From NCBI GenBank assembly GCA_913061075.1, contig CAJXSK010000006.1, positions 1 through 64,000 on the forward strand: DNA of 64,000 nt, in the 5' to 3' direction. The position numbers were made by a program, and so were the translations under genes. Under the pieces are notes generated by a model. The model saw only the letters and a program-made list of their open reading frames with translations, was not told the origin of the DNA and made no database searches. Source of the DNA: an uncultured Piscirickettsiaceae bacterium (GTDB lineage: Bacteria > Pseudomonadota > Gammaproteobacteria > Methylococcales > Cycloclasticaceae). Below, piece after piece: positions 1 through 7,652 of the stretch (positions are counted from its first letter, which is position 1; the number at the start of each line of letters is the position of its first letter).

Positions 1-48
1 TCTACACTATCCTCTTCGTCGGCAGCGTCAGATGTGTATAAGAGACAG
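1..48 (+). other. Illumina Nextera i5 adapter remnant (sequencing artefact)
   Basis: Positions 16-48 are the complete 33-base Nextera read-1 adapter. It ends in the 19-base Tn5 mosaic end at 30-48 (AGATGTGTATAAGAGACAG). Positions 1-7 (TCTACAC) are the end of the i5 flow-cell oligo, and 8-15 (TATCCTCT) sit exactly where the 8-base i5 index belongs; I recall this as index 503. The order oligo-index-adapter-insert is exact, so this is untrimmed library sequence and not a genomic transposon end. Genomic sequence starts at 49. Confidence 0.98.
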
Positions 49-66
49 GTATAATTGAACACACTA

Positions 67-160
67 CCCCCATCCCAGCCTTCCCCCTTAAAGGAGGAAG
101 GAGCAGACAATAAAATATTTTTATCCCCTTCCCATTTAGGGGGAGGGTTAGGGTGGGGGG
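67..160. repeat. C-rich/G-rich palindromic repeat, copy A
   Basis: The left end reads CCCCCATCCCAGCCTTCC and the right end reads GGAGGGTTAGGGTGGGGG, which is an imperfect inverted repeat of the left. Each end also contains a smaller inner hairpin. A longer version with near-identical ends lies at 5658-5854, on the other side of the first catabolic cassette. The sequence is non-coding. It resembles REP/MITE-type palindromic units; mobility is inferred only from the two copies and their positions. Confidence 0.75.
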
Positions 161-253
161 AAACAATAGCAACATACGAAGCGATTAAGATTTAACGAGC
201 TGCACGGGTATCAGTATAATAACGTCAGGACAGACGAAACAGAGAAAAGCAAA

Positions 254-300
254 TTAAGGTTTATGAGTAATAACCTTTAAAAACAAATGACTAATCTCAC
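254..300 (+). promoter_or_regulatory. Candidate operator region upstream of the PQQ-alcohol dehydrogenase
   Basis: AAGGTT-N10-AACCTT is a perfect 6-base inverted repeat at 256-277. Ten bases later, 287-300 reads ATGAC-TAAT-CTCAC, a degraded form (about 7 of 10 positions) of the ATGAY-N4-RTCAT palindrome found upstream of other oxygenase operons in this window. A TATCCT hexamer at 319-324 is a possible -10, but the spacing is shorter than at the better sites. The rest of 161-374 shows nothing I can assign. Confidence 0.35.
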
Positions 301-374
301 TTAGCATTGAAACAAGACTATCCTGCAGCGATTAAATCTAATAGTATTAAAGAACTACAAGGGGAGTGTTACAA

Positions 375-2414
375 ATGAATAATAAGTTACAGCTAAGCAA
401 GGCATTAACAACAGGTTTATTAATATCATTGATCATCTCAGGATGCAACGATAACACCCAAACTACTGAACCAGCAAGCATACAAAAACCCGCTGAATCA
501 ATAGTCGAGATACAAGTCGCACAACCAACCCAAGCAGACAAGGGTGTTCAGTATTATGGTTTGGAACAAAACCTTCAACGATTCTCCCCACTAACACAAA
601 TCAACGACGGTAATGTGCAAACACTACGCCCTTCATGGGTGCTGTCCTTAGGTGATAACCGGGGACAACAAACGCAACCATTGATCATTAATGGCATTAT
701 GTATGCGACAACACATAACGCAACGTATGCTGTAGATGCAAAATCGGGCCGCCAACTTTGGAAAACAAAGATTGAATACCCACCCGATACAGTTACGTGT
801 TGTGGTATTACCAACCGTGGTGCGACATGGCACGAGGGTGTTCTCTATCGAGTAACCCTCGACAACCATATACAAGCCATTAACCCTGAAAATGGCTCTA
901 TTATTTGGGAAAAAGTTGCAGCTGATGTTAAAGAAGGCTTCTCAATGACCAGCGCGCCATTAATAGCCAACGGAACTATGATTACCGGCATTGCAGGTGG
1001 CGAGTTTGGCGTAAGAGCCTTTTTAGATGGGTGGGACCCAAAAACCGGCGAACATTTATGGCGATTTTATACAGTAGCAGGCCCTGATGAAAAAGGTGGT
1101 GATACATGGGAAGGTGATGACTGGAAACGAGGCGGCGCCCCTACTTGGCTTATCGGTTCATACGATAAAGAATTAGATATTGTTTATTGGGGCGTTGGTA
1201 ATGCAGCACCTTGGAATGCAGCTATGCACCCAGGTGATAATTTATACACCGAAAGTGTTATTGCAATTAAACCTAAAACTGGTGAATTAGTTTGGCATTA
1301 TCAGTTCACACCAAATGATGGGTTTGATTACGATGGTGTTAATGACCCAATATTGGCTGATATAGAGATAGACGGTAAGTTACGCAAAATAATGATGCAA
1401 GCGAATAGAAACGGTTACTTCTATGTCTTAGATCGCGAAACGGGTGAGCTTTTAAAGGCAAATCAGTTTGTTGATAAAGTAACGTGGGCCGATGGTATTG
1501 ACATGAAAACAGGTCGCCCTATTGTTGCAGAACGCGTAAAAAATATGCTTAAAACAGGTGAGCCAACAGAAATATGGCCAGCTGCGTTTGGTGGTAAAAA
1601 CCTTGCACCAATGGCCTATAGCCCAACAACAGGGCTGGCCTATGCGAATACATTTAATGTTGGTTGGAAGTACACACCGGTAGAGCAAGAATATAAGCCT
1701 GGCGTATTTTATATCGGTATGTCATTCGAATGGTTATTACCAGAAGGCCCTAAAGGCTTTTTACGTGCCATTGATCCACTAACGGGTGAATACAAATGGC
1801 AGTTCCCTACCGAAGTGCCCATGAATGGTGGCGTATTAGTAACAGAAGGTAATGTTGTATTTTCTGGTGCACAAACCGGTGAACTGTACGCCTTTAATGC
1901 TGAAACAGGTGAGAAATTATGGGAGTTCAGAACAGGCTCTGGCATCATCGCACCACCGATTACTTACCAGATAGACGGTAAACAATACATTGCGGTAGCC
2001 AGTGGTATTGGCGGCGTATATAACAACTTCTCCGGTGACGTTAATCTTAAGAATATAAACCCAGGCGGTTCTATTTGGGTATTTGAATTAGGTGATGGCG
2101 GCAATACCAGCACGATCAGTGCAAACACCATAAAGCCACCGGTTATTGAAGTAGCGGAAGCGCCTGTAGATGATAAAAGCAAATGGTCTGATACAGTAAA
2201 ACACGGCGCGGAACTGTATGAGCAAACATGCTCGCATTGCCATGGGGTAGAGATGAAAACATCGGGTACGACCTTTGATTTACGTACATTTCCAAAAGGT
2301 GAGAAAGAACGTTTTGTAACTGCTGTGGTTGATGGAAAGGGCTCTATGCCTGCTTGGGGTGACAAGCTAACGGCAGAAGAAGTATCTGATATTTACGAAT
2401 ACGTTATTCATTAA
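375..2414 (+). CDS. PQQ-dependent alcohol dehydrogenase with C-terminal cytochrome c domain, lipoprotein
   Basis: This is a periplasmic quinohaemoprotein oxidising an alcohol and passing electrons to its own haem. ATG 375 is preferred over GTG 366: it sits 8 bases after a GGGGAG ribosome site and gives a clean lipoprotein signal (lipobox ISGC, lipidated Cys24). The beta-propeller shows the vicinal Cys142-Cys143 pair and the metal ligands Glu210 and Asn276. The active-site stretch D318-Y-D320 carries the second Asp that marks lanthanide-dependent enzymes such as XoxF and PedH. The haem motif is C619-S-H-C622-H623, with Met658 as likely axial ligand. It lies 12 bases upstream of a dioxygenase alpha gene, so it is probably co-transcribed. 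The substrate is unknown; an aromatic alcohol or diol is an inference from context. Confidence 0.9.
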   Translation: MNNKLQLSKALTTGLLISLIISGCNDNTQTTEPASIQKPAESIVEIQVAQPTQADKGVQYYGLEQNLQRFSPLTQINDGNVQTLRPSWVLSLGDNRGQQTQPLIINGIMYATTHNATYAVDAKSGRQLWKTKIEYPPDTVTCCGITNRGATWHEGVLYRVTLDNHIQAINPENGSIIWEKVAADVKEGFSMTSAPLIANGTMITGIAGGEFGVRAFLDGWDPKTGEHLWRFYTVAGPDEKGGDTWEGDDWKRGGAPTWLIGSYDKELDIVYWGVGNAAPWNAAMHPGDNLYTESVIAIKPKTGELVWHYQFTPNDGFDYDGVNDPILADIEIDGKLRKIMMQANRNGYFYVLDRETGELLKANQFVDKVTWADGIDMKTGRPIVAERVKNMLKTGEPTEIWPAAFGGKNLAPMAYSPTTGLAYANTFNVGWKYTPVEQEYKPGVFYIGMSFEWLLPEGPKGFLRAIDPLTGEYKWQFPTEVPMNGGVLVTEGNVVFSGAQTGELYAFNAETGEKLWEFRTGSGIIAPPITYQIDGKQYIAVASGIGGVYNNFSGDVNLKNINPGGSIWVFELGDGGNTSTISANTIKPPVIEVAEAPVDDKSKWSDTVKHGAELYEQTCSHCHGVEMKTSGTTFDLRTFPKGEKERFVTAVVDGKGSMPAWGDKLTAEEVSDIYEYVIH

Positions 2415-2426
2415 ATAGGTAGGCAT

Positions 2427-3773
2427 ATGTCGAAACTGGATGATTTGATAGATTTTAAAACGGGGCGTCAAAAGCGTGTTATTTATTCAGACCCTGATAT
2501 ATATGAGCAAGAACTTGAAAAAATATTTGCACGTAGTTGGTTGTTTGTAGCGCATGTATGCCAAATAAAAGAACCAGGTGACTTTATTCGAACCTTTATG
2601 GGTGAGGATGAAGTGCTGGTAGTAAGGCAAAAAGACGGTGGCGTAAAAGCCTTTTTAAATAGTTGTACTCACCGAGGAAATCGTCTTTGTAAAGCGGATC
2701 ATGGGAATAAAAAAACCTTTGTGTGTAACTATCATGGCTGGGGTTTTGGAACAGATGGAGCGCTAAATGGAGTGCCGTTAGAAAAAGAGGCATATTACAA
2801 CAAGCTCGATAAGGGTAAATTTGGTTTGATTGAAGTAGCGCAAATAAAAAATTATAAAGGGCTCATCTTTGCTACGTTTGATGAAGAAGCGCCAAGCCTT
2901 GAGGAATACCTTGGTGAAATGAAATGGTATTTGGATAGCTGGCTTGATGCGATGCCAGAAGGTACGGAACTTATTGGCACGGCAATGAAAGTTGAATTAC
3001 CGGTTAACTGGAAATTGCCGGTAGAAAACGTGTCCGGCGATGGTTACCACCTCGGCTGGGCACACGCTGGAGCGATGACAGTAACTTCAAGTCTAACTGT
3101 AGGTGGACTAGAGGTTGGAAATACAGGTACAGACAACGATGGCGCTGTTTCAGTGGCCGGGCTCAATGGGCATACCGTTCTTGCGGCGTTAGACGGCCAA
3201 TCTGGTTATGGTTTTTATCCAGACCCGACAATACCCTTACAATATCTTAAAGATAATAGGGAAACTGTCATTGGACGACTCGGTAAATATCGTGGTGAGC
3301 ACTTATGGGGCTCGCAAATAAACCTAACTATTTTTCCGAACTTGCAGATGCTGCCGGGCCTTAATTGGTTCCGTATTTATCATCCTAAAGGACCGGGTAA
3401 ATTTGAAATGTGGACTTGGGCGATGGTGGACAAAGAAATGTCCGATGAATTAAAACAAATGATATTGGATAATGTTAGCCGAACGTTTGGCCCAGCCGGA
3501 TTGTTTGATAATGACGATGGCGATAATCTACAAGCCATCACAGAGCAAAGTCGTGGTTGGCGTACGCGTCAAATGGACGTGTACACAAATATGGCAATAG
3601 GTGGTGAACAAACCCGTGATGAAATGCCTGGCGTGGTAAGTGATGGTTTGGTGTGTGAACAAAACCAGCGATATGTGTACCGGCGTTGGCTAGAAATGAT
3701 GAATGCAGACAGTTGGGCCGACATTCCAAACTATAACAGCCTTGAAGAAGCACGTGCAACGGAGGGTAAATGA
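2427..3773 (+). CDS. Ring-hydroxylating dioxygenase alpha subunit (naphthalene/biphenyl type)
   Basis: Catalytic large subunit of a Rieske non-haem iron dioxygenase (448 aa) that adds O2 to an aromatic ring to give a cis-dihydrodiol. The Rieske cluster ligands are C80-x-H82 and C100-x2-H103. The mononuclear iron site is G-D205-G-Y-H208 with H213 and a C-terminal acidic stretch at 361-366. Spacing matches naphthalene dioxygenase almost residue for residue. ATG 2427 has an AGGTAGG site upstream. The stop overlaps the beta-subunit start by 4 bases, which implies translational coupling. No ferredoxin or reductase is adjacent, so it probably draws electrons from the 19.1-20.5 kb pair. Specificity cannot be read from sequence. 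Confidence 0.92.
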   Translation: MSKLDDLIDFKTGRQKRVIYSDPDIYEQELEKIFARSWLFVAHVCQIKEPGDFIRTFMGEDEVLVVRQKDGGVKAFLNSCTHRGNRLCKADHGNKKTFVCNYHGWGFGTDGALNGVPLEKEAYYNKLDKGKFGLIEVAQIKNYKGLIFATFDEEAPSLEEYLGEMKWYLDSWLDAMPEGTELIGTAMKVELPVNWKLPVENVSGDGYHLGWAHAGAMTVTSSLTVGGLEVGNTGTDNDGAVSVAGLNGHTVLAALDGQSGYGFYPDPTIPLQYLKDNRETVIGRLGKYRGEHLWGSQINLTIFPNLQMLPGLNWFRIYHPKGPGKFEMWTWAMVDKEMSDELKQMILDNVSRTFGPAGLFDNDDGDNLQAITEQSRGWRTRQMDVYTNMAIGGEQTRDEMPGVVSDGLVCEQNQRYVYRRWLEMMNADSWADIPNYNSLEEARATEGK

Positions 3774-4285
3774 TGGTGCAAGCAGCAGATGATGTGTACC
3801 TTGCGCTACAGCGAGAATTATTTCATGAGGCGCGGCTGTTAAGTGCGGCTGATTATGACGGTTGGGTTAGCATGCTAGCTGATAATATAAAGTATTCAAT
3901 GGATATGCCACAACGTCGCTTTATAGAAGATAAAAGTAACGATAGAGCGCCTAAAAAGACACCCATTTTTGATGATGATATGGCGGCATTAAAAATGCGC
4001 ATTGAACGGTTTAAAACAGGGTTTGTGTGGGCAGAAAACCCGATTAACTCGATTAGGCATATCATCAGCAATGTGGAAGTGTTTGAAACAAAAACTGACA
4101 ATGAGTTTACCGTGTATTCAATTATGGAAGTACACCGTAGTCGACTTGATGCAGAACGTAAACGCCTAACAGCAGGGCGAAAAGACCTCTGGCAGGTATC
4201 TGAAACAGGCTATAAACTCGTAAAACGAACCGCAACGCTAGATGATGGTGTTGTATTAGACAGTAATATGAATTTCTTTTTTTAG
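3770..4285 (+). CDS. Ring-hydroxylating dioxygenase beta subunit
   Basis: Small structural subunit (171 aa, NTF2/SnoaL-like fold) of the alpha3beta3 oxygenase formed with the preceding gene. Supporting features are the N-terminal helix with 'ALQRELFHEARLL', the aromatic 'YSMDMPQRR' segment, and the C-terminal 'DSNMNFFF' ending common to naphthalene/biphenyl-type beta subunits. The start overlaps the alpha stop as ATGA; a second ATG one codon later at 3773 is equally possible. It is followed 9 bases on by the dihydrodiol dehydrogenase, completing a three-gene oxygenase/dehydrogenase module. Confidence 0.9.
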   Translation: MMVQAADDVYLALQRELFHEARLLSAADYDGWVSMLADNIKYSMDMPQRRFIEDKSNDRAPKKTPIFDDDMAALKMRIERFKTGFVWAENPINSIRHIISNVEVFETKTDNEFTVYSIMEVHRSRLDAERKRLTAGRKDLWQVSETGYKLVKRTATLDDGVVLDSNMNFFF

Positions 4286-4294
4286 GAGAACAAA

Positions 4295-5092
4295 ATGGGT
4301 TGGATGGACAATAAGGTATTGTTAATTACGGGCGGTGCATCAGGCATTGGTAAAGCGGTTGTTGAGCGGTTTGTAGCTGAAGGCGCAAAGGTGTGTGTGA
4401 TGGACCGTTCGCAAGACGGCATTGATGCACTAGAAGCAGAGTTTAATGGCAAGGTGGTTGGTTTAACTGGCGATGTGCGCTCATTAGCTGATAACAAAGC
4501 TGCTGTAGCGAAAACAGTTGAAGCATTTGGCCAGCTTGATACCTTTATTGGTAATGCGGGTATTTGGGACTATATGGTGCCCTTAGAAGGGCAGGAAGAT
4601 GACAAAGTAGAAGACATTTGCGATGAGATTTTTGCCGTTAATGTTAAAGGCTATGTGTTGGGCGCAAAAGCAGCCTTGCCAGAGCTCAGAAAAACCAAAG
4701 GCAGCATTGTCTATACTGCTTCCAGTTCCAGTTACTTTACTGGTGGTGGCGGGCCGATTTATGTAGCCTCAAAACACGCAGTTGTTGGTTTAATTAAGCA
4801 GTTGGCACATGAAGTAGCGCCGGATGTACGGGTTAATGGTGTTGCCCCTGGCGGCACACTAACTAACTTGGGTGGTAGTAATGCCGCTGGCCAAGCGGAT
4901 GCGAAATTGAATGAGATTCCAGGTGTGGATCAAATGATTGGCAGCATGACACCACTTGGCTTTACCTCAAAACCTGAAGACCATGCCGGTATTTATTTGT
5001 TATTGGCGTCAGATAAAAACGGCGGTTATATTACCGGTAGTGTCATCAGTTCAGATGGTGGTATTGGCTTAGGTATGAGGCCTGAGCAGTAA
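4295..5092 (+). CDS. cis-dihydrodiol dehydrogenase (SDR family, BphB/NahB-like)
   Basis: NAD-dependent short-chain dehydrogenase (265 aa) that rearomatises the cis-dihydrodiol to a catechol. The Rossmann motif is TGGASGIG near residue 12. 'NAGIWDY' and 'VRVNGVAPGGT' are hallmarks of the biphenyl/naphthalene dihydrodiol dehydrogenase branch. The catalytic set is a serine in the SSSSSYF stretch and Y-x3-K in 'YVASKHA'. An AGGAG site precedes ATG 4295. The position directly after alpha and beta genes fits the pathway step. Family assignment is firm; substrate is not known. Confidence 0.92.
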   Translation: MGWMDNKVLLITGGASGIGKAVVERFVAEGAKVCVMDRSQDGIDALEAEFNGKVVGLTGDVRSLADNKAAVAKTVEAFGQLDTFIGNAGIWDYMVPLEGQEDDKVEDICDEIFAVNVKGYVLGAKAALPELRKTKGSIVYTASSSSYFTGGGGPIYVASKHAVVGLIKQLAHEVAPDVRVNGVAPGGTLTNLGGSNAAGQADAKLNEIPGVDQMIGSMTPLGFTSKPEDHAGIYLLLASDKNGGYITGSVISSDGGIGLGMRPEQ

Positions 5093-5170
5093 TGGTTTAT
5101 TTATGTTTGAATAATTAGAGCGTAGGTTTGTTTTAAATGGTGTTATAGGCTGTAGTTTAGAGGTGGGGGT

Positions 5171-5212
5171 GAAATACTTACGTTATCCCACCAAAATCAA
5201 CAATAAGTATTT
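5171..5212. repeat. Perfect 10-bp inverted repeat upstream of the DUF559 pseudogene
   Basis: GAAATACTTA at 5171-5180 and TAAGTATTTC at 5203-5212 are exact reverse complements separated by 22 bases. They end 7 bases before the DUF559 start codon. A nested GGTGGG/CCCACC pair (5162-5192) overlaps the left arm, so two alternative hairpins are possible. It could be an operator or an mRNA leader hairpin. Confidence 0.5.
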
Positions 5213-5219
5213 CGCAAGG

Positions 5220-5570
5220 ATGCGTCGAATATCAACGAATCAAAAGACCCACTCACGTCAGTTACGTAAAAATATGACGGACGTTGAGCGGTTATTATAG
5301 TCAAAAACAAGAAGCCGCCAATTCCTGGGCTATCGTTTTCGTCGGGAACACCCTATTAAAAACTATATCGTTGCTTTTGTGTGCTTAGACAGCAAATTAA
5401 TTATTGAATTAGACGGCGGACAGCATATGGACCAACATGATTATGACGAACGTCGAGATAAGGTATTGAATCAAGAAGGGTTTGAAGTGTTACGTTTTTG
5501 GAATAATGACGTTATTGATAATTTGAATGGGGTTTTGGAAGTGGTTTGTAAGCGCCTTCTCGTGACCTGA
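5220..5570 (+). pseudogene. DUF559 endonuclease-like gene, broken by an in-frame stop
   Basis: Reading from ATG 5220 gives MRRISTNQKTHSRQLRKNMT..., then an in-frame TAG at codon 27 (5298-5300), then uninterrupted sequence in the same frame to TGA 5570. From memory of DUF559 proteins the stopped codon normally encodes Trp ('LLW'), so a single TGG to TAG change explains it. The remainder keeps 'LGYRFRREHPIKNYIV' and the predicted nuclease-fold core 'CLDSKLIIELDGGQH'. DUF559 proteins are Vsr/restriction-nuclease-like and of unknown role. Without the stop the protein would be 116 aa, about normal length. It sits between the catabolic cassette and repeat copy B. Confidence 0.88.
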
Positions 5571-5657
5571 AGGCGAGCCCTGAAATTGTATATTTGTTTG
5601 AAGGCTTATTTGTGTGATGCGTTGTTTGTTCCGATCATTGAACTGGCGGTTATTTGA

Positions 5658-5854
5658 CCCCCATCCCAGCCTCCCCCCTTAAATGGGGAAGGAGTAAAGG
5701 GGGGCTCTAAACAAGCAATATTGTGTAAATAACACAGATCAAAACACATGGATTTGGTTTTAAATTACTGAGTCAGTTTGAAAGGAGCTGTATTTAGCCC
5801 GGTGTATTTTGAATTGTTCCCTCCCGCCTTTAAGAGGGAGGGCTAGGGTGGGGG
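5658..5854. repeat. C-rich/G-rich palindromic repeat, copy B
   Basis: The left end reads CCCCCATCCCAGCCTCCC and the right end GGAGGGCTAGGGTGGGGG, matching copy A (67-160) apart from a few substitutions, but with about 100 bases of interior instead of about 20. Inner hairpins include AGCC(T)CCCCCCTT paired with AAGGGGGGCT on the left and CCCTCC paired with GGAGGG on the right. It fills most of the gap between the DUF559 pseudogene and the convergent beta gene, and the right-hand hairpin may end transcription of that minus-strand operon. The rest of 5571-5888 shows nothing else. Confidence 0.75.
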
Positions 5855-5888
5855 TAAACATCAAGCGTGAGAGTAAAAAACATTTAAC

Positions 5889-6377
5889 CTACACTGGATA
5901 AGCAACATACCTAGGCAACACGTTCGAATCAGTGATGGCTTTACGATGCTTAAATTCTGCCTTACCGCCTTTAAGCGTAATGATGTCTTCATACCGCCCA
6001 ACACATAAAATTTTAGTATGGTTGGTATCTTTTTGTGTGTAATAAATAGAAAAGTTAAACGTAGCGCGTACGGTTCCACTTTCTTGTTCGACAATATTGG
6101 TTAATTGCGTGAAGTGGCGCATTTGATAATGCTCAGTCGAGTCTATTTGAATATCAACAACTTGCGTTACACGATCTTGCAGCCGTTCATAACAATCATC
6201 GAGCATAAAGGCGATGGGAAGCCCTCGGCGCACATTCTCTTCGGCAATAAAGGTATAACTACCCTGTTGGCTAAAACAGGCCAGCCAGCCAGTCATATCC
6301 ATATTATCTAGCGCGCAGATATAATCACGGTTTAGGTTTTCTACTGCGCTAACAGTATCGTTTGATAGCTTACTCAT
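5889..6377 (-). CDS. Ring-hydroxylating dioxygenase beta subunit (second pair)
   Basis: Small subunit of 162 aa with NTF2-like features: 'LNRDYICALDNMDMTGWLACF' near the N-terminus, 'GLPIAFMLDD' and 'LQDRVTQV' in the middle, and 'RKAITDSNVLPRYVAYPV' at the end. That pattern fits beta subunits of aromatic-acid oxygenases more than those of PAH dioxygenases. Its start overlaps the stop of the upstream alpha gene by 4 bases. Together they form a two-gene minus-strand operon with no electron-transfer gene of its own. Confidence 0.85.
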   Translation of the reverse strand: MSKLSNDTVSAVENLNRDYICALDNMDMTGWLACFSQQGSYTFIAEENVRRGLPIAFMLDDCYERLQDRVTQVVDIQIDSTEHYQMRHFTQLTNIVEQESGTVRATFNFSIYYTQKDTNHTKILCVGRYEDIITLKGGKAEFKHRKAITDSNVLPRYVAYPV

Positions 6378-7564
6378 GATTCGCTCCTTTCAAAACCCAT
6401 GCGTTTTCTATAGTGTTCCCAGCGCGGCAAGTTACCGGATTCGTCATTTTGTTTTACGGTGAATGATAGTTTATGTTCGTCTTCCACACCTTTTTGGAAA
6501 ATAGCATTACCGGGTGTTTTATTTCCAATATCAATTCGTGAGAAAACAGAGGCATCTTCCATGCTGATTAGACCGCAAGGGCCTAATAGGTTGCTGGATT
6601 GGCGAATTCGATGAGCGAGCATTTCTTCGTCATCATCTTCATGGGAGAAGTAAGCATAATGAACTTCTAAGCCTTTCGGGCCTTTGGGGAAGGCGTACCG
6701 AATATTGAGCATATCCATGTGTTTGGAATAGACAGTGACAGGAAATTGCATTTGTACGATAGAGCCGGTGCTGGTTTCTGTGCCTTTAAAATCCAATATC
6801 GAACCATCTTCTAGCGCGGTAATGTCATCTGGTATTTTAAGTTCAGACTCAAAAGACAAATGGCCGTTTTCGGTCACTTTTTGGAAGCCTTTGCCACCTT
6901 GCCAATTGAGTAAGGCGAATGCTTTGTGTAATAAAGGTGCGTGATAGCCGTCGTTATCGCAATAAGCTTTCCAATTGCAGTCGTACATGACTTTTTGATA
7001 GCCAATTAATTTTAGGCGGCCATCACCACCCAATATGCGGCTAAGTGGTTCGTAAAAGCTTTCACCTAAATATTCCTTTAATGGCGGTGTTTTATCACTC
7101 ATGGTGACGAAAAATAAGCCACAAAATTCTTCTAGACGTAATTTCGCGAGTCCAAAGTTCTTACGATCAAAACCGGGCGCATAGTCTCTGCTGTTAGGGC
7201 AACCAACTAAGTCACCTTGTAAGTTAAATAACCAACGATGATACGGACATTCAAGTTCTTTTTTATTGCCAGAGCTTTCGGTAATTAATGATGTACCGCG
7301 ATGGGTGCAAGTGTTTTGAAAAACACGGATTTCGCCATCTTCACCGTGTACAGCAAAAATTGGCATTTCACCTAATTCTGCGGCCTTGTAATCACCAGGG
7401 TTAGGAATCTCGGCTCGATGAACAATGGGGTGCCATTCTTCGCCGTAAAAAATAGTTTCTAGTTCCTTAGGCCACAGCTCTTCCATTTCGAAAACAGCTT
7501 TGGGAATTTCATTGTATTTTTTAGGCCACACAAGTGTTGGGCCTTCGGTCGATTGCTTTGTCAT
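6374..7564 (-). CDS. Ring-hydroxylating oxygenase alpha subunit (second pair, short divergent type)
   Basis: Rieske oxygenase large subunit, 396 aa, shorter than the naphthalene type. Cluster ligands are C86-x-H88 and C106-x2-H109; note 'CPYHRW' instead of the usual CxYHGW or HQW. The iron site is D205-G-Y-H208 with H213 ('DNDGYHAPLLH'). The C-terminal 'SMEDASVF' should supply the last carboxylate. An FNR-like palindrome lies 75-88 bases upstream (7639-7652). It is clearly not a duplicate of the other alphas. The substrate is unknown; an aromatic acid is possible. Confidence 0.88.
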   Translation of the reverse strand: MTKQSTEGPTLVWPKKYNEIPKAVFEMEELWPKELETIFYGEEWHPIVHRAEIPNPGDYKAAELGEMPIFAVHGEDGEIRVFQNTCTHRGTSLITESSGNKKELECPYHRWLFNLQGDLVGCPNSRDYAPGFDRKNFGLAKLRLEEFCGLFFVTMSDKTPPLKEYLGESFYEPLSRILGGDGRLKLIGYQKVMYDCNWKAYCDNDGYHAPLLHKAFALLNWQGGKGFQKVTENGHLSFESELKIPDDITALEDGSILDFKGTETSTGSIVQMQFPVTVYSKHMDMLNIRYAFPKGPKGLEVHYAYFSHEDDDEEMLAHRIRQSSNLLGPCGLISMEDASVFSRIDIGNKTPGNAIFQKGVEDEHKLSFTVKQNDESGNLPRWEHYRKRMGFERSES

Positions 7565-7604
7565 TATTTTTTCCTAGGCTGAAGTTAGTAAACTATATCG
7601 ATTT

Positions 7605-7652
7605 ATCATAAAGTTACAAAGTTGATTATCATTAGAAAATGACGTAAATCAT
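7605..7652 (-). promoter_or_regulatory. FNR-like palindrome and promoter of the 7564-5889 oxygenase operon
   Basis: 7639-7652 reads ATGAC-GTAA-ATCAT, a perfect instance of the ATGAY-N4-RTCAT palindrome shared with 10309-10322 and 10865-10878. On the minus strand a TAACTT hexamer (7616-7611) is centred 32 bases from the palindrome centre, and a better TATGAT (7610-7605) 38 bases away. A second half-site, TTGAT, lies at 7622-7626. It overlaps the end of the regulator gene by one base. Binding by that regulator is inferred. Confidence 0.6.

Noticed and set aside
30-48. Tn5 mosaic end, possible transposon terminus
   Set aside because: It is part of the Nextera adapter, preceded by the index and flow-cell oligo in exact order, so it is technical.
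1964-2365. 133-codon open frame antisense to the PQQ dehydrogenase
   Set aside because: Shadow of the cytochrome c domain coding sequence; no start signal or domain.
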